Assembly (NCBI RefSeq): GCF_001945365.1
Contig: NZ_MSTQ01000001.1
Coordinates: 434,001 to 498,000 of the forward strand
From: Pseudomonas reinekei
GTDB taxonomy: Bacteria; Pseudomonadota; Gammaproteobacteria; Pseudomonadales; Pseudomonadaceae
Direction: 5' to 3'
DNA: 64,000 nt
The position numbers and the translations under genes were made by a program. The notes under the pieces are model-generated. The model did no database searches. It saw only the letters and a program-made list of their open reading frames with translations, and had not been told where the DNA came from. Position 1 is the first letter of the stretch; each line of letters starts with the position of its first letter. Shown piece by piece: positions 33,958 to 42,361 of this stretch.

Positions 33958-34626
33958 TCAATTGCTGGCAACATGCCTCGCAGTATCGGCATTCACCAGC
34001 GCCTTCAACGACGCATCGAATTGCTTCAGCGCATTGACTTGCAACTCGGTCTGCTGACCAATCTGCGCGGCAATCTGCGGCGCGGCCTTGCCATGCACCC
34101 ACACCGACGGCATTTGCTGGGTGCGCGAGCCTTCGGCCTGGCCGATGTACTGCAGGTTCGCATCGTAGAACCTGGCCATGAACCGCGCTTCAACCTGGCT
34201 GTTGCGCTTGGAGACCAGGCGGCTGTAAGTGTCGAGCATCACCACCACATCGGGGTGGGCCTGCACCGCCGCATCAAGGTTGTCGTAGACCGTCACCGAA
34301 GCGAACTCCTTCTGCAACGAGCCCATCAACCAATTAATCGCCCGCTGCGGATCGGAGCTGTCAACGAACGCCTGGCTGATGCGTGAATCCAGCTGCGGAT
34401 TCTTCGCACCATTCATCGCCACGGCGTGGTAGCGCTCCAGATATTCCTGGGTATTGAGGGTGTTTTCGCTATAAAGCACCGCCACGGTTTGCGCCTTCTT
34501 CAAGCTGGCAGCGCTATCGGCTATGGGCAGGAAGTGGCAGGACGGATCGGCCGCAACGGCCGGAGCGGCAACAGCAACGCTGCCGCTGAACACGGCAACA
34601 AAAGCCAGCAAGGTCGAGATTCTCAT
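33958..34626 (-). CDS. Exported hypothetical protein
   Basis: A 222-residue protein with a Sec signal peptide (MRISTLLAFVAVFSGSVAVA, cleavage near AVAAD at about 26). The mature part is an alpha/beta protein that I do not recognise; the segment QRAINWLMGSLQKEFASVTVYDNLDAAVQAHPD suggests a fold like the lipoprotein-type proteins that assemble on the inner face of the outer membrane, but this is weak. It converges on the serine hydrolase gene with a five-base gap. Function unknown. Confidence 0.72.
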   Translation of the reverse strand: MRISTLLAFVAVFSGSVAVAAPAVAADPSCHFLPIADSAASLKKAQTVAVLYSENTLNTQEYLERYHAVAMNGAKNPQLDSRISQAFVDSSDPQRAINWLMGSLQKEFASVTVYDNLDAAVQAHPDVVVMLDTYSRLVSKRNSQVEARFMARFYDANLQYIGQAEGSRTQQMPSVWVHGKAAPQIAAQIGQQTELQVNALKQFDASLKALVNADTARHVASN

Positions 34627-35010
34627 CGCGCTGATTCCTTCAAAGGCGAGATTGGTATGACCCTATCCTCCTCTGATGACAGAAAAACAGAACTTGCATT
34701 CTTTAATGATGGATATCGACCAAATGAATGGTAGCTATGAGCGCAGCCCCCAATCGCCCGCCGATACTGTTCAATCCGCGCCCAGACCCTCCCAGCTCGG
34801 CTGGGCGATGCGCCACAGGTCGCTGAATCCGAGCCGCGTCAGATTTTTTGATCTGTAAAAGCTGTAGGAAATCTCCCTTTGTGGCGAGGTAGCAAGCTCC
34901 CTCGCCACAATCACCCGGTTCGGTCCTACAGGTGGGTGGCGCGATGTGTTTGCCGTGATCGAGCAGCGCGGCTTTGAAGTGCCTAAAGGGCAATAACGAA
35001 ACCCCAGACG
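34627..35010. other. Gap of about 380 bases with possible gene remnants around a REP hairpin
   Basis: A 60-codon frame at 34676-34858 lacks a ribosome site, and after the REP hairpin a short frame ends with codons for DVFAVIEQRGFEVPKGQ before TAA at 34994. The second reads like the C-terminal end of a real protein that has lost its start. I cannot identify either, and nothing here is an intact gene. Confidence 0.35.
34879..34910. repeat. REP-like hairpin, GTGGCGAGG type
   Basis: TTGTGGCGAGGTAGC and GCTCCCTCGCCACAA form a near-perfect stem. It is the same family as the hairpin at 45316-45345 and differs from the GTGGGAGCGAGC type. Confidence 0.75.
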
Positions 35011-35037
35011 AAAAAAACCCGCATCACTGCGGGTTTT
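35011..35037 (-). terminator. Intrinsic terminator of the CigR-like gene
   Basis: On the minus strand AAAACCCGCA and TGCGGGTTTT form a ten-base perfect stem with a four-base loop, followed by a T-run. It lies about ten bases past the stop of the 35048 gene. Confidence 0.88.
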
Positions 35038-35047
35038 CTGGCAACCG

Positions 35048-35518
35048 TTAATCGAACGCACCATTGAGCACTTCATAAATAAGCCCGGTCGCCAGCGCCA
35101 CAAGGATCAAATCCGTACCGACTTGCTGCCACTCATACCCGTCGTAGTGCGGTAACTTGCCGACCAGCCGGCCATCGAGTTTCTTGGCGATGCCCGGCGG
35201 AAGCGGCTTGCCGTGGGCGAGGTTTTTCTGGATGCCGGGAGGTAATGCCGGCCCGGGACTCCAGTAATTACGGTGGCTGTCAACAATCCCGATGACGCTG
35301 GTACGACTAATGCTCGGGCCATGACTCCAGTCGCCGCCCCCTGAATTCTTGCCCTTGTTGCCATGCCCACCCTGGTTGCCATGATCCTGGGCGTATTGCG
35401 GGTTGCCCTTGCCGTTCCCCTGACCTTTTCCATTACCGGGATCCGCCAGTGCAGTCACCGAACCGCAAACCAACACCAGACTTGTAAAAGCTGCAATCAT
35501 AGATCGAGACCTGATCAT
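35048..35518 (-). CDS. CigR/RcnB-like exported protein
   Basis: A 156-residue exported protein. The signal peptide ends near ALADPG (residue 25); residues 27-68 are a low-complexity Gly/Asn/Lys/His-rich stretch; the C-terminal half (PPGIQKNLAHGKPLPPGIAKK, then YEWQQVGTDLILVALATGLI) is an RcnB-like domain ending in a hydrophobic helix, as in the CigR family. In Salmonella CigR is a membrane-anchored anti-virulence factor; in pseudomonads its role is unknown. GAAGGA precedes the start and an intrinsic terminator follows the stop. Confidence 0.8.
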   Translation of the reverse strand: MIRSRSMIAAFTSLVLVCGSVTALADPGNGKGQGNGKGNPQYAQDHGNQGGHGNKGKNSGGGDWSHGPSISRTSVIGIVDSHRNYWSPGPALPPGIQKNLAHGKPLPPGIAKKLDGRLVGKLPHYDGYEWQQVGTDLILVALATGLIYEVLNGAFD

Positions 35519-35686
35519 GAGTCGTTCCTTCGTGACGGGAGCAGTCCCTGAAATTTAGACGATGTTCAGAGCGTTGGTTCAATCCGCCACCGTATGCCGC
35601 CTCATCTCTGTCTTGGAACTTTCTTCGAACGGGTGTCGGTATGATGGCGTGGAGCCGTAAGTTAATCCGAATCAACCTACTTTGAA

Positions 35687-36235
35687 TCAGAAATTCGCCG
35701 GCGTATTCGCGCTGATGATTTCCGCCTCATCCTGCCCGATATTGCGAAACCGGTGCGGCAGCGTGGTGGGGAAGTAATAACCATCCCCGGCGTTCAACAC
35801 GCTGATCTGGCCGTCGACGGTCAGCTCAACCGTGCCCCGCGTGACCAACCCACACTCCTCGCCTTCGGAGTGCACGATCGGCTCTTCGCCGGAACTGGCG
35901 CCCGGTGCGTATTGCTCGCGCAGCAAACGCATTTGCCGGCTCGGTACGGAGGCGCCGATCAGCAGCAGACGCAGGCCATGGCGACCCAGATCGGGTTGTT
36001 CGCTGGCGCGGAAAACGTATTGGTGTTCGCGGGGTGGCTGGTCGAAGGTGAAGAAGTCGGCCAGGGACATCGGGATGCCTTCGAGCAGCTTTTTCAGGGA
36101 GCTGACAGAAGGACTGACGCGATTCTGTTCGATCAGGGAAATGGTGGCATTGGTGACGCCGCTACGCCGGGCCAGCTCGCGCTGGGACAGTTTGTAGCTT
36201 TCGCGTACTAATTTGAGTCGTGAGCCCGTATCCAT
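35687..36235 (-). CDS. puuR: XRE-cupin transcriptional regulator, PuuR-like
   Basis: A 182-residue regulator made of an N-terminal XRE helix-turn-helix (residues 6-60, LSQRELARRSGVTNATISLIEQ) and a C-terminal cupin sensor (GDGYYFPTTLPHRFRN). Size and layout match PuuR, the putrescine-responsive repressor of the gamma-glutamylated polyamine pathway. It is the most distal gene of the minus-strand set and reads in the same direction as puuB, separated from it by a REPIN. Assignment rests on the domain pair and the genes beside it. Confidence 0.88.
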   Translation of the reverse strand: MDTGSRLKLVRESYKLSQRELARRSGVTNATISLIEQNRVSPSVSSLKKLLEGIPMSLADFFTFDQPPREHQYVFRASEQPDLGRHGLRLLLIGASVPSRQMRLLREQYAPGASSGEEPIVHSEGEECGLVTRGTVELTVDGQISVLNAGDGYYFPTTLPHRFRNIGQDEAEIISANTPANF

Positions 36236-36411
36236 GACAGCCTTATGTAAGAACGACTTAAGGGTAATGGGGGTGAAAAACAGGCGCAGATCCTGCCATT
36301 CCCCCTGTCCCTGAACCGTGAAAGGCGGCTATTAAATCACGTTTGTTGGTGTTGCTCAGCAGGTTCGATAAACGGTGGTCGAAAATGGCCTGTGCCTTGA
36401 TGCAGTACAAA

Positions 36412-36503
36412 CTGTGGGAGCGAGTCTGCTCGCGATTGCGGTGTGTCAGGCGACTGACATGTTGGATGAACTGCCGCCATCGCGAGCAGGCTCGCTCCCA
36501 CAG
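36412..36503. repeat. REPIN
   Basis: A left arm CTGTGGGAGCGAGTCTGCTC and a right arm GCGAGCAGGCTCGCTCCCAC, with a central spacer, lie in the 317-base gap between puuB and puuR. The rest of the gap upstream of puuR should hold its promoter. Confidence 0.88.
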
Positions 36504-36552
36504 GTTAAAAAGCCAGCGACAACTTTTGGGGTGGTCGCCGGCGAGGTAAAGC

Positions 36553-37836
36553 TTAGATGCCGAAACGGTCGCGCAGCGAGTAATACACGGCGCCCATGGC
36601 GGTGAGCGGCGCCGAAAAGGTGCGCCCGCCGATCATCGGCATGTGCGGCAGCGAGGCAAACGCGTCGAAGCGCTCGGCGTCGCCGCGGATCATTTCCGAA
36701 ATCAGTTTGCCGGCCAGGTGCGAACAGGTGACGCCGTGGCCGCTGTAGCCCTGCATGTAATAGGCGTTTTTCTCGATACGGCCGAATTGCGGCATGCGCG
36801 ACATGGTCAGCAGGAAATTGCCGGTCCAGCGGAAGTCAATCTTCACGTCCTTCAACTGCGGGAAGGTCTTGAGGATTTTCGGGCGGATCAGTTGTTCGAT
36901 GTCGTCCGGCTCACGGGCGCCGTAGACCACACCGCCGCCATACAGCAAGCGGTTGTCGGCCGTCAGGCGATAGTAGTCGAGCAGGTAGTTGCAGTCTTCG
37001 ACGCAGTAGTTGTTTTTGATCAGGCTACGCGCTTGCTGCTCCGACAACGGCTCGGTGACGACGATCTGCGAACCACACGGCATGCTCTTGCTGGTCACGC
37101 GGTTGTCGAGGCCTTGCGGCAGGTAGGCGTTGCCGGCGATCAGCAGGTACTTGGCTTTTACCAGGCCTTTGGCGGTGCGCACGGTGATCGGTTCGCCGTA
37201 GGTGATTTCCACCGCCGCCGACTGTTCGTAGATCTTGCCGCCCAGGCCGATGATTGCCGAAGCCTCGCCAAGCGCCAGGTTCAGCGGATGAATGTGACCG
37301 CCCTGCATGTCCAGCAGGCCGCCAACATAGGCATCGGAGCCGACTTCGCGTTTGATGTCTGCTTCGCCGAGCAGGGTCAGGTTCTTGTTACCGTAGCGTT
37401 CCCAGCTTTTCTTCTGCTCGGCCAGGCCTTTGAGCTGCTTCTTGTTCATCGCCGCGAAAATGCCGCCGGGACGGTAATCGCACTGGATGTCGTAGTGTTG
37501 TATGCGCTGACGGATGATGTCGGCGCCTTCGAAAATCATGCTACCGAGGACTTCGGCGGTCTTGTCGCCGTAACGTTCCTCGATCACGTCGACGTCGCGG
37601 CTGTAAGAGTTGACCAGTTGCCCACCGTTGCGACCGCTGGCGCCGAAGCCGACTTTGGCCGCTTCGAGCACGGTGACGCTGTAGCCCGCTTCAGCAAGGA
37701 ACAGTGCCGAGGACAGGCCGGTGTAACCGGCGCCAATCACGCAGACGTCACAGTCCACCGCCCCTTCCAGCACCGGAAAATCGCCGGTGAAGTGGCGGGT
37801 GGCGGCGTAGTAGCTGTTTACATGTGTTGTTTTCAT
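36553..37836 (-). CDS. puuB: Gamma-glutamylputrescine oxidase
   Basis: A 427-residue DAO-fold flavoprotein. NSYYAATRHF at the N-terminus, VCVIGAGYTGLSSALFLAEAG for FAD binding, VGFGASGRNGGQLVNSYS and the C-terminal YYMQGYSGHGVTCSHLAG identify it with PuuB. It oxidises gamma-glutamylputrescine to gamma-glutamyl-gamma-aminobutyraldehyde, giving NH3 and H2O2. The gene lies 53 bases after puuC in the order puuA-puuC-puuB-puuR on the minus strand, so all reaction steps are in one cluster. Confidence 0.9.
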   Translation of the reverse strand: MKTTHVNSYYAATRHFTGDFPVLEGAVDCDVCVIGAGYTGLSSALFLAEAGYSVTVLEAAKVGFGASGRNGGQLVNSYSRDVDVIEERYGDKTAEVLGSMIFEGADIIRQRIQHYDIQCDYRPGGIFAAMNKKQLKGLAEQKKSWERYGNKNLTLLGEADIKREVGSDAYVGGLLDMQGGHIHPLNLALGEASAIIGLGGKIYEQSAAVEITYGEPITVRTAKGLVKAKYLLIAGNAYLPQGLDNRVTSKSMPCGSQIVVTEPLSEQQARSLIKNNYCVEDCNYLLDYYRLTADNRLLYGGGVVYGAREPDDIEQLIRPKILKTFPQLKDVKIDFRWTGNFLLTMSRMPQFGRIEKNAYYMQGYSGHGVTCSHLAGKLISEMIRGDAERFDAFASLPHMPMIGGRTFSAPLTAMGAVYYSLRDRFGI

Positions 37837-37889
37837 ACGATTCTCCGATGATCGCCGGCAACGTGCAGGCGACCGCCGCTTAAAAGGTC

Positions 37890-39380
37890 TTAGAGCTTGA
37901 TCCAGGTCGCTTTGAGCTCGGTGTACTTGTCGAACGCGTGCAGCGATTTGTCCCGGCCGTTACCCGACTGCTTGAACCCGCCGAACGGCGCGGTCATGTC
38001 GCCGCCGTCGTACTGGTTGACCCAGACGCTGCCGGCGCGTAGGCCACGGGCGAAGGTGTGGGCCTTGCTCAGGTTGGCGGTCCAGACACCGGCGGCCAGG
38101 CCGTAGATGCTGTCGTTGGCGATCGCCAGGGCTTCTTGCGCCGTGTCGAAGGTGATCACCGACAGTACCGGGCCGAAGATTTCTTCCTGGGCGATGGTCA
38201 TGGCGTTGGTCACACCGTCGAAAATCGCCGGTTCCACGTAGAGGCCACCGGTGTCTTCGAGGGTGCGGCTACCACCGGCGATCAATTGAGCGCCCTGCTC
38301 TTTACCAATGTTGATGTAGCGCAGGATGTTGTCCAGTTGACGCTGATCGACCACCGCGCCCACGGTGGTGGCGGGATCGAGCGAGTGCCCCGGCTTCCAC
38401 GCTTGCAGCGCCTCAACCAGCAGCGCGATGAACTGATCGCGGATCGAACGCTCCACCAGCAAGCGCGAGCCGGCGGTGCAGACTTCGCCTTGGTTGAACG
38501 CAATGGCGCCGGCCGCTGCCTGTGCTGCGGCACGCAAATCCGGGGCGTCGGCGAACACCACGTTGGCGCTCTTGCCACCGGCTTCGGCCCAGACGCGTTT
38601 CATGTTGCTTTGCCCGGCGTAGATCATCAGTTGCTTGGCGATCGCCGTGGAGCCGGTAAAGGCCAACACGTCGACGTCCATGTGCAACGCCAGCGCCTTG
38701 CCGACGGTATGCCCGAAGCCCGGCAGCACGTTGAACACGCCTTTGGGGATGCCCGCGTCCAGCGCCAGTTGCGCGATGCGAATCGCGGTCAGTGGTGACT
38801 TTTCCGAAGGCTTGAGGATGAACGAGTTGCCCATTGCCAGGGCCGGGGCGAATTTCCAGCTGGCCATGATCAACGGGAAGTTCCACGGCACGATGGCCGC
38901 GACAACGCCCGCGGCTTCACGCGTCACCAGGCCCAGTTGATCGTGTGGCGTGGCAGCGACTTCGTCGTAGATCTTGTCGATGGCTTCGGCAGTCCAGCGG
39001 ATCGCGTTGGCGGCTGCCGGAATGTCGATGCTCATGGAGTCGCTGATCGGTTTGCCCATGTCGAGGGTTTCGAGCAGCGCCAGTTCTTCCTGATTGGCCA
39101 GGATCAGGTCGGCGAAACGAATCAGGATGCGCTTGCGCTCGGCCGGGGCCAGGTTGGCCCAGACGCCGGATTCGAAAGCACGGCGTGCGACTTCGACGGC
39201 AAGGTTGGCGTCGGTTTCGTCGGTGCTGGCGACGTTCGCCAGGAAGCGGCCGTCTACCGGGCTGATGCATTCGAACGTCGCACCGCTGGCGGCTGCGCAA
39301 TATTGGCCGTCGATGAAGGCACGGCTTTCGAGGGTGAGGGACTGGAAGCGTTGCTCCCAGTCGCTGCGAGTGTTTGTCAT
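37890..39380 (-). CDS. puuC: Gamma-glutamyl-gamma-aminobutyraldehyde dehydrogenase
   Basis: A 496-residue aldehyde dehydrogenase. The general base Glu is in AEAGGKSANVV, the nucleophile Cys in FNQGEVCTAGSRLLV, the NAD-binding GSTAIAKQ loop precedes them, and the C-terminal GGFKQSGNGRDKSLHAFDKYTELK is typical of the PuuC/KauB/betaine aldehyde group. In this setting it should oxidise gamma-glutamyl-gamma-aminobutyraldehyde to gamma-glutamyl-GABA. The family is broad in substrate; the assignment relies on the genes beside it. Confidence 0.9.
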   Translation of the reverse strand: MTNTRSDWEQRFQSLTLESRAFIDGQYCAAASGATFECISPVDGRFLANVASTDETDANLAVEVARRAFESGVWANLAPAERKRILIRFADLILANQEELALLETLDMGKPISDSMSIDIPAAANAIRWTAEAIDKIYDEVAATPHDQLGLVTREAAGVVAAIVPWNFPLIMASWKFAPALAMGNSFILKPSEKSPLTAIRIAQLALDAGIPKGVFNVLPGFGHTVGKALALHMDVDVLAFTGSTAIAKQLMIYAGQSNMKRVWAEAGGKSANVVFADAPDLRAAAQAAAGAIAFNQGEVCTAGSRLLVERSIRDQFIALLVEALQAWKPGHSLDPATTVGAVVDQRQLDNILRYINIGKEQGAQLIAGGSRTLEDTGGLYVEPAIFDGVTNAMTIAQEEIFGPVLSVITFDTAQEALAIANDSIYGLAAGVWTANLSKAHTFARGLRAGSVWVNQYDGGDMTAPFGGFKQSGNGRDKSLHAFDKYTELKATWIKL

Positions 39381-39454
39381 GGTTGTGACTCGACGCAGGA
39401 GTTAGGTGGTTGCTGGACTGATGCCAGTCAACTCAGGATTTGTAATGCGGTCCC

Positions 39455-39546
39455 CTGTGGGAGCGAGCCTGCTCGCGATGGCGGCGGATCAGTCAATACT
39501 GATGTCGCCTGGCGCTCTGCCTTCGCGAGCAGGCTCGCTCCCACAG
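39455..39546. repeat. REPIN
   Basis: Left arm CTGTGGGAGCGAGCCTGCTC and right arm GCGAGCAGGCTCGCTCCCAC, both unmodified copies, fill most of the gap between puuA and puuC. Confidence 0.9.
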
Positions 39547-39565
39547 TTGATCGGTGTGATCCGTC

Positions 39566-40942
39566 TTAAACGGTGTGCAGGTACCAGTTGTACTCAAGGT
39601 CCGAGATGGAGTTTTCGAACTCGGCCAGCTCACTTTCCTTGCACGCCACGAACACGTCGATGTACATCGGGTCGATGTATTTGGCCATGACCTCGCTGTC
39701 GTCCAGCTCGCGCAGGGCATCGCGCAGGTTGTTCGGCAGGCTCTGTTCGTTTTGCTCGTAGCTGTTGCCTTCCACCGGGGCGCCCGGCTCGATCTGATTG
39801 GTCAGACCGTGGTGCACGCCCGCCAGGACCGAGGCCATCAGCAAGTACGGGTTGGCGTCGGCACCGGCCACGCGGTGTTCGATGCGCACGGCGTCCGGAG
39901 AACCGGTCGGCACGCGGACCGCCACGGTGCGGTTGTCGATCCCCCAGCTCGGCGAGTTCGGTACGTAGAACTGCGCGCCGAAACGGCGGTACGAGTTGAC
40001 GTTCGGGCAGAGGAACGCCATCTGCGCCGGCAGGGTCTCGAGCACACCGCCGATCGCGTGTCGCAGCGCGGCGTTCTGCTCGGGATCCTCGCTGGCAAAG
40101 ATGTTGTTGCCTTCTTTATCCAGAATCGAGATGTGCACGTGCAAACCGTTGCCCGCCTGGCCCGGATACGGCTTGGCCATGAAGGTGGTGTCCATTTCGT
40201 GGTCGTAGGCGATGTTCTTCACCAGACGCTTGAGCAGGACGGCGTAGTCGCACGCCTTGATAGGGTCGGCCACGTGGTGCAGGTTGACTTCGAATTGCGC
40301 CGGGGCGCTTTCCTTGACAATGGCGTCAGCCGGGATGCCCTGCTCCTTCGCACCTTCGAGGATGTCTTGCAGGCAATCGACGTATTCGTCGAGGTCGTCG
40401 ATCAGGTACACCTGGGTGGAGATCGGACGCTTGCCGGACACCGGCGAACGTGGTGATTGCGGACGACCGTTCACGTTGTCCTGGTCAATCAGGTAGAACT
40501 CCAGTTCAAACGCGGCGCAGATGGTCAGGCCCAGATCGTCGAACTTGCGCACGACATTGGCCAGCACTTCACGCGGGTCGGCGAAGAACGGTTCGCCTTC
40601 GATTTCGTGCATGGTCATCAGCAGTTGCGCAGTCGGGCGCTTCTGCCAAGGCTCGATGCTCAGGGTGCCGGGGATCGGGTAGCAGATCCGGTCGGCATCG
40701 CCGATGTCCAGACCCAGGCCGGTGCTTTCCACCGTGGAGCCATTGATGTCCAGAGCAAACAGGGAGGCCGGCAGGTTGATGCCTTTCTCGTAAACCTTAT
40801 GAAGACTGGTGCGTTCGATGCGCTTGCCGCGCACCACACCGTTCATATCCGCAATCAGAAGGTCGACGTACAAAACCTCAGGATATTTCTTAAGGAATGC
40901 GTTTGCTTCGTTGAGTTGAACGGTACGCAGAGGGACCGACAT
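39566..40942 (-). CDS. puuA: Gamma-glutamylputrescine synthetase
   Basis: A 458-residue ATP-dependent glutamate-polyamine ligase of the glutamine synthetase superfamily. Motifs visible in order are AFELEFYLID, GNGLHVHISI, NVNSYRRFGAQF, WGIDNRTVAVR and RIEHRVAGADANPYL. It catalyses the first step, joining glutamate to putrescine or another polyamine. It is the first gene of the minus-strand set and is divergent from puuD, with a 283-base AT-rich control region between the two. It differs clearly from the paralogue at 29932. Confidence 0.9.
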   Translation of the reverse strand: MSVPLRTVQLNEANAFLKKYPEVLYVDLLIADMNGVVRGKRIERTSLHKVYEKGINLPASLFALDINGSTVESTGLGLDIGDADRICYPIPGTLSIEPWQKRPTAQLLMTMHEIEGEPFFADPREVLANVVRKFDDLGLTICAAFELEFYLIDQDNVNGRPQSPRSPVSGKRPISTQVYLIDDLDEYVDCLQDILEGAKEQGIPADAIVKESAPAQFEVNLHHVADPIKACDYAVLLKRLVKNIAYDHEMDTTFMAKPYPGQAGNGLHVHISILDKEGNNIFASEDPEQNAALRHAIGGVLETLPAQMAFLCPNVNSYRRFGAQFYVPNSPSWGIDNRTVAVRVPTGSPDAVRIEHRVAGADANPYLLMASVLAGVHHGLTNQIEPGAPVEGNSYEQNEQSLPNNLRDALRELDDSEVMAKYIDPMYIDVFVACKESELAEFENSISDLEYNWYLHTV

Positions 40943-40960
40943 GATGCACCTATTTTTTAC

Positions 40961-41164
40961 TGTTAATTATTATGTTCACCGCCCTTTCACGCAGCCAGTC
41001 AATCCGAAAGGCAAAGTGAAGTCAATAGCGAACACTTAGCCTTTCAGCGTTTATTTTCGGGCCTCTCAGAGGCAAGAGAGTGCCAGATCATCGCCGGAAC
41101 ACGCGCAAATCCTCAGCTGCAGACGTGTGGCGTTTAGAATTTTTTACATGGGAGTTGTTAATTA
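40961..41164. promoter_or_regulatory. Divergent puuA/puuD control region with repeated TGTTAATTA
   Basis: TGTTAATTA occurs at 40961-40969, 19 bases outside the puuA start, and at 41156-41164, 62 bases before puuD, both on the plus strand within the AT-rich gap. One copy near each start is what a repressor site would look like, and PuuR is the natural candidate. The binding protein is inferred, not shown. Confidence 0.45.
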
Positions 41165-41225
41165 AAATCAACAAGGCTAAGCTCCGGAAAAGCTCGTTCA
41201 AGTGTCAAACTTCGAGGTGATAAAA

Positions 41226-41987
41226 ATGGCATTCAAGCCATTGATCGGCGTTACTGCGTGCGTCAAACAGATTGGCCTGCATCCCTACCACGTCAGCGGC
41301 GACAAGTACTTGCGCGCTGTCAGCGTTGCGGCGCTGGGGCTGCCCGTCGTTATTCCTTCCCTGGCTGAACTGACCGAAATCGAGGACCTGCTGCCGCAGC
41401 TCGACGGTTTGTTGCTGACCGGCTCGCCGTCGAATGTGGAACCCTTTCACTATCAAGGCCCCGCCAGTGCCCCCGGCACGGATCATGATCCGGCGCGGGA
41501 CGCCACCACCCTCCCCCTGATCCGCGCCGCGATTGCAGCCGGCGTCCCGGTGCTCGGCATCTGCCGCGGTTTCCAGGAGATGAATGTGGCGTTCGGTGGC
41601 AGCCTGCATCAGAAGGTTCATGAGCTTGCTGGGATGCTCGATCATCGCGAAGCCAACCATCCGGACCTGGCCGTGCAGTACGCTCCCGCCCATGCGGTGA
41701 ACGTGCAGCCCGGTGGCGTGTTCGAAGCGCTCGATCTACCGTCGGTGTTCCAGGTCAATTCGATTCACAGCCAGGGCATCAACCGACTGGCCCCCGGCCT
41801 GCGCGCCGAAGCCGTCGCGCCGGATGGCTTGGTCGAAGCGGTCTCAGTGGAGAACAGCCTGGCGTTTGCCCTCGGTGTGCAATGGCACCCGGAATGGCAG
41901 GTGCTGGACAACCCGCCCTACCTGAAGATTTTCCAGGCGTTTGGCGACGCGTGCCGGCAGCGGGCGGCGCGGCGCAACAAGCGCTGA
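41226..41987 (+). CDS. puuD: Gamma-glutamyl-GABA hydrolase
   Basis: A 253-residue class I glutamine amidotransferase-like hydrolase, the PuuD/SpuA type. The nucleophile Cys113 is in GICRGFQEMNVAF, and the His-x-Glu partners are in VQWHPEWQ near residue 220. It releases GABA and glutamate from gamma-glutamyl-GABA, the last step of the pathway. ATG 41226 is preceded by GAGGTG at a good distance; the frame is open to GTG 41202. The polyamine transporter genes follow downstream after a REPIN. Confidence 0.92.
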   Translation: MAFKPLIGVTACVKQIGLHPYHVSGDKYLRAVSVAALGLPVVIPSLAELTEIEDLLPQLDGLLLTGSPSNVEPFHYQGPASAPGTDHDPARDATTLPLIRAAIAAGVPVLGICRGFQEMNVAFGGSLHQKVHELAGMLDHREANHPDLAVQYAPAHAVNVQPGGVFEALDLPSVFQVNSIHSQGINRLAPGLRAEAVAPDGLVEAVSVENSLAFALGVQWHPEWQVLDNPPYLKIFQAFGDACRQRAARRNKR

Positions 41988-42065
41988 CATCACCCAGGAT
42001 TTCATCACTGTTTACTGCCACCACGAGGTCGGCGGTTGCGCGTGCGTGCATCCGTCATCCGTGAA

Positions 42066-42089
42066 AACAACAAACCGTAATAACAACAA
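42066..42089 (+). promoter_or_regulatory. Cluster of three CA (Hfq/Crc) motifs with no start nearby
   Basis: AACAACAA, AATAACAA and AACAACAA (overlapping the second) match AANAANAA three times within 24 bases. The nearest supported start, potG, is over 270 bases further on. The motifs may mark the leader of a lost gene or regulate the potG transcript from far upstream. Confidence 0.35.
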
Positions 42090-42170
42090 GTACGACCCAG
42101 GCAGCCAGGACGGCGGCGCCGAACAAGCCGGATCGGTGCGGGTAATGCCAGTCAGGTAAACGCATTTCCC

Positions 42171-42262
42171 CTGTGGGAGCGAGCCTGCTCGCGAAAGCGG
42201 TGTATCAGCAAACAACGATGTCGACTGACACGCCGTCTTCGCGAGCAGGCTCGCTCCCACAG
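42171..42262. repeat. REPIN
   Basis: Left arm CTGTGGGAGCGAGCCTGCTC and right arm GCGAGCAGGCTCGCTCCCAC, both unmodified copies, in the 374-base gap between puuD and the transporter genes. Confidence 0.9.
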
Positions 42263-42361
42263 GCTCTGCGCCATAGCTGACAGGTATCCCGCACAGCTCT
42301 GCAATCAACTATTAAGTCAGGCCGCGTTGGCCCGACGACTGAAACCTGTTGGGAGTTTCAC

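Noticed and set aside
31314..42262. Repeated short palindromes as a possible CRISPR array
   Set aside because: The copies are kilobases apart, lie in intergenic gaps in inverted pairs, and have no regular spacers or cas genes; they are REPINs.
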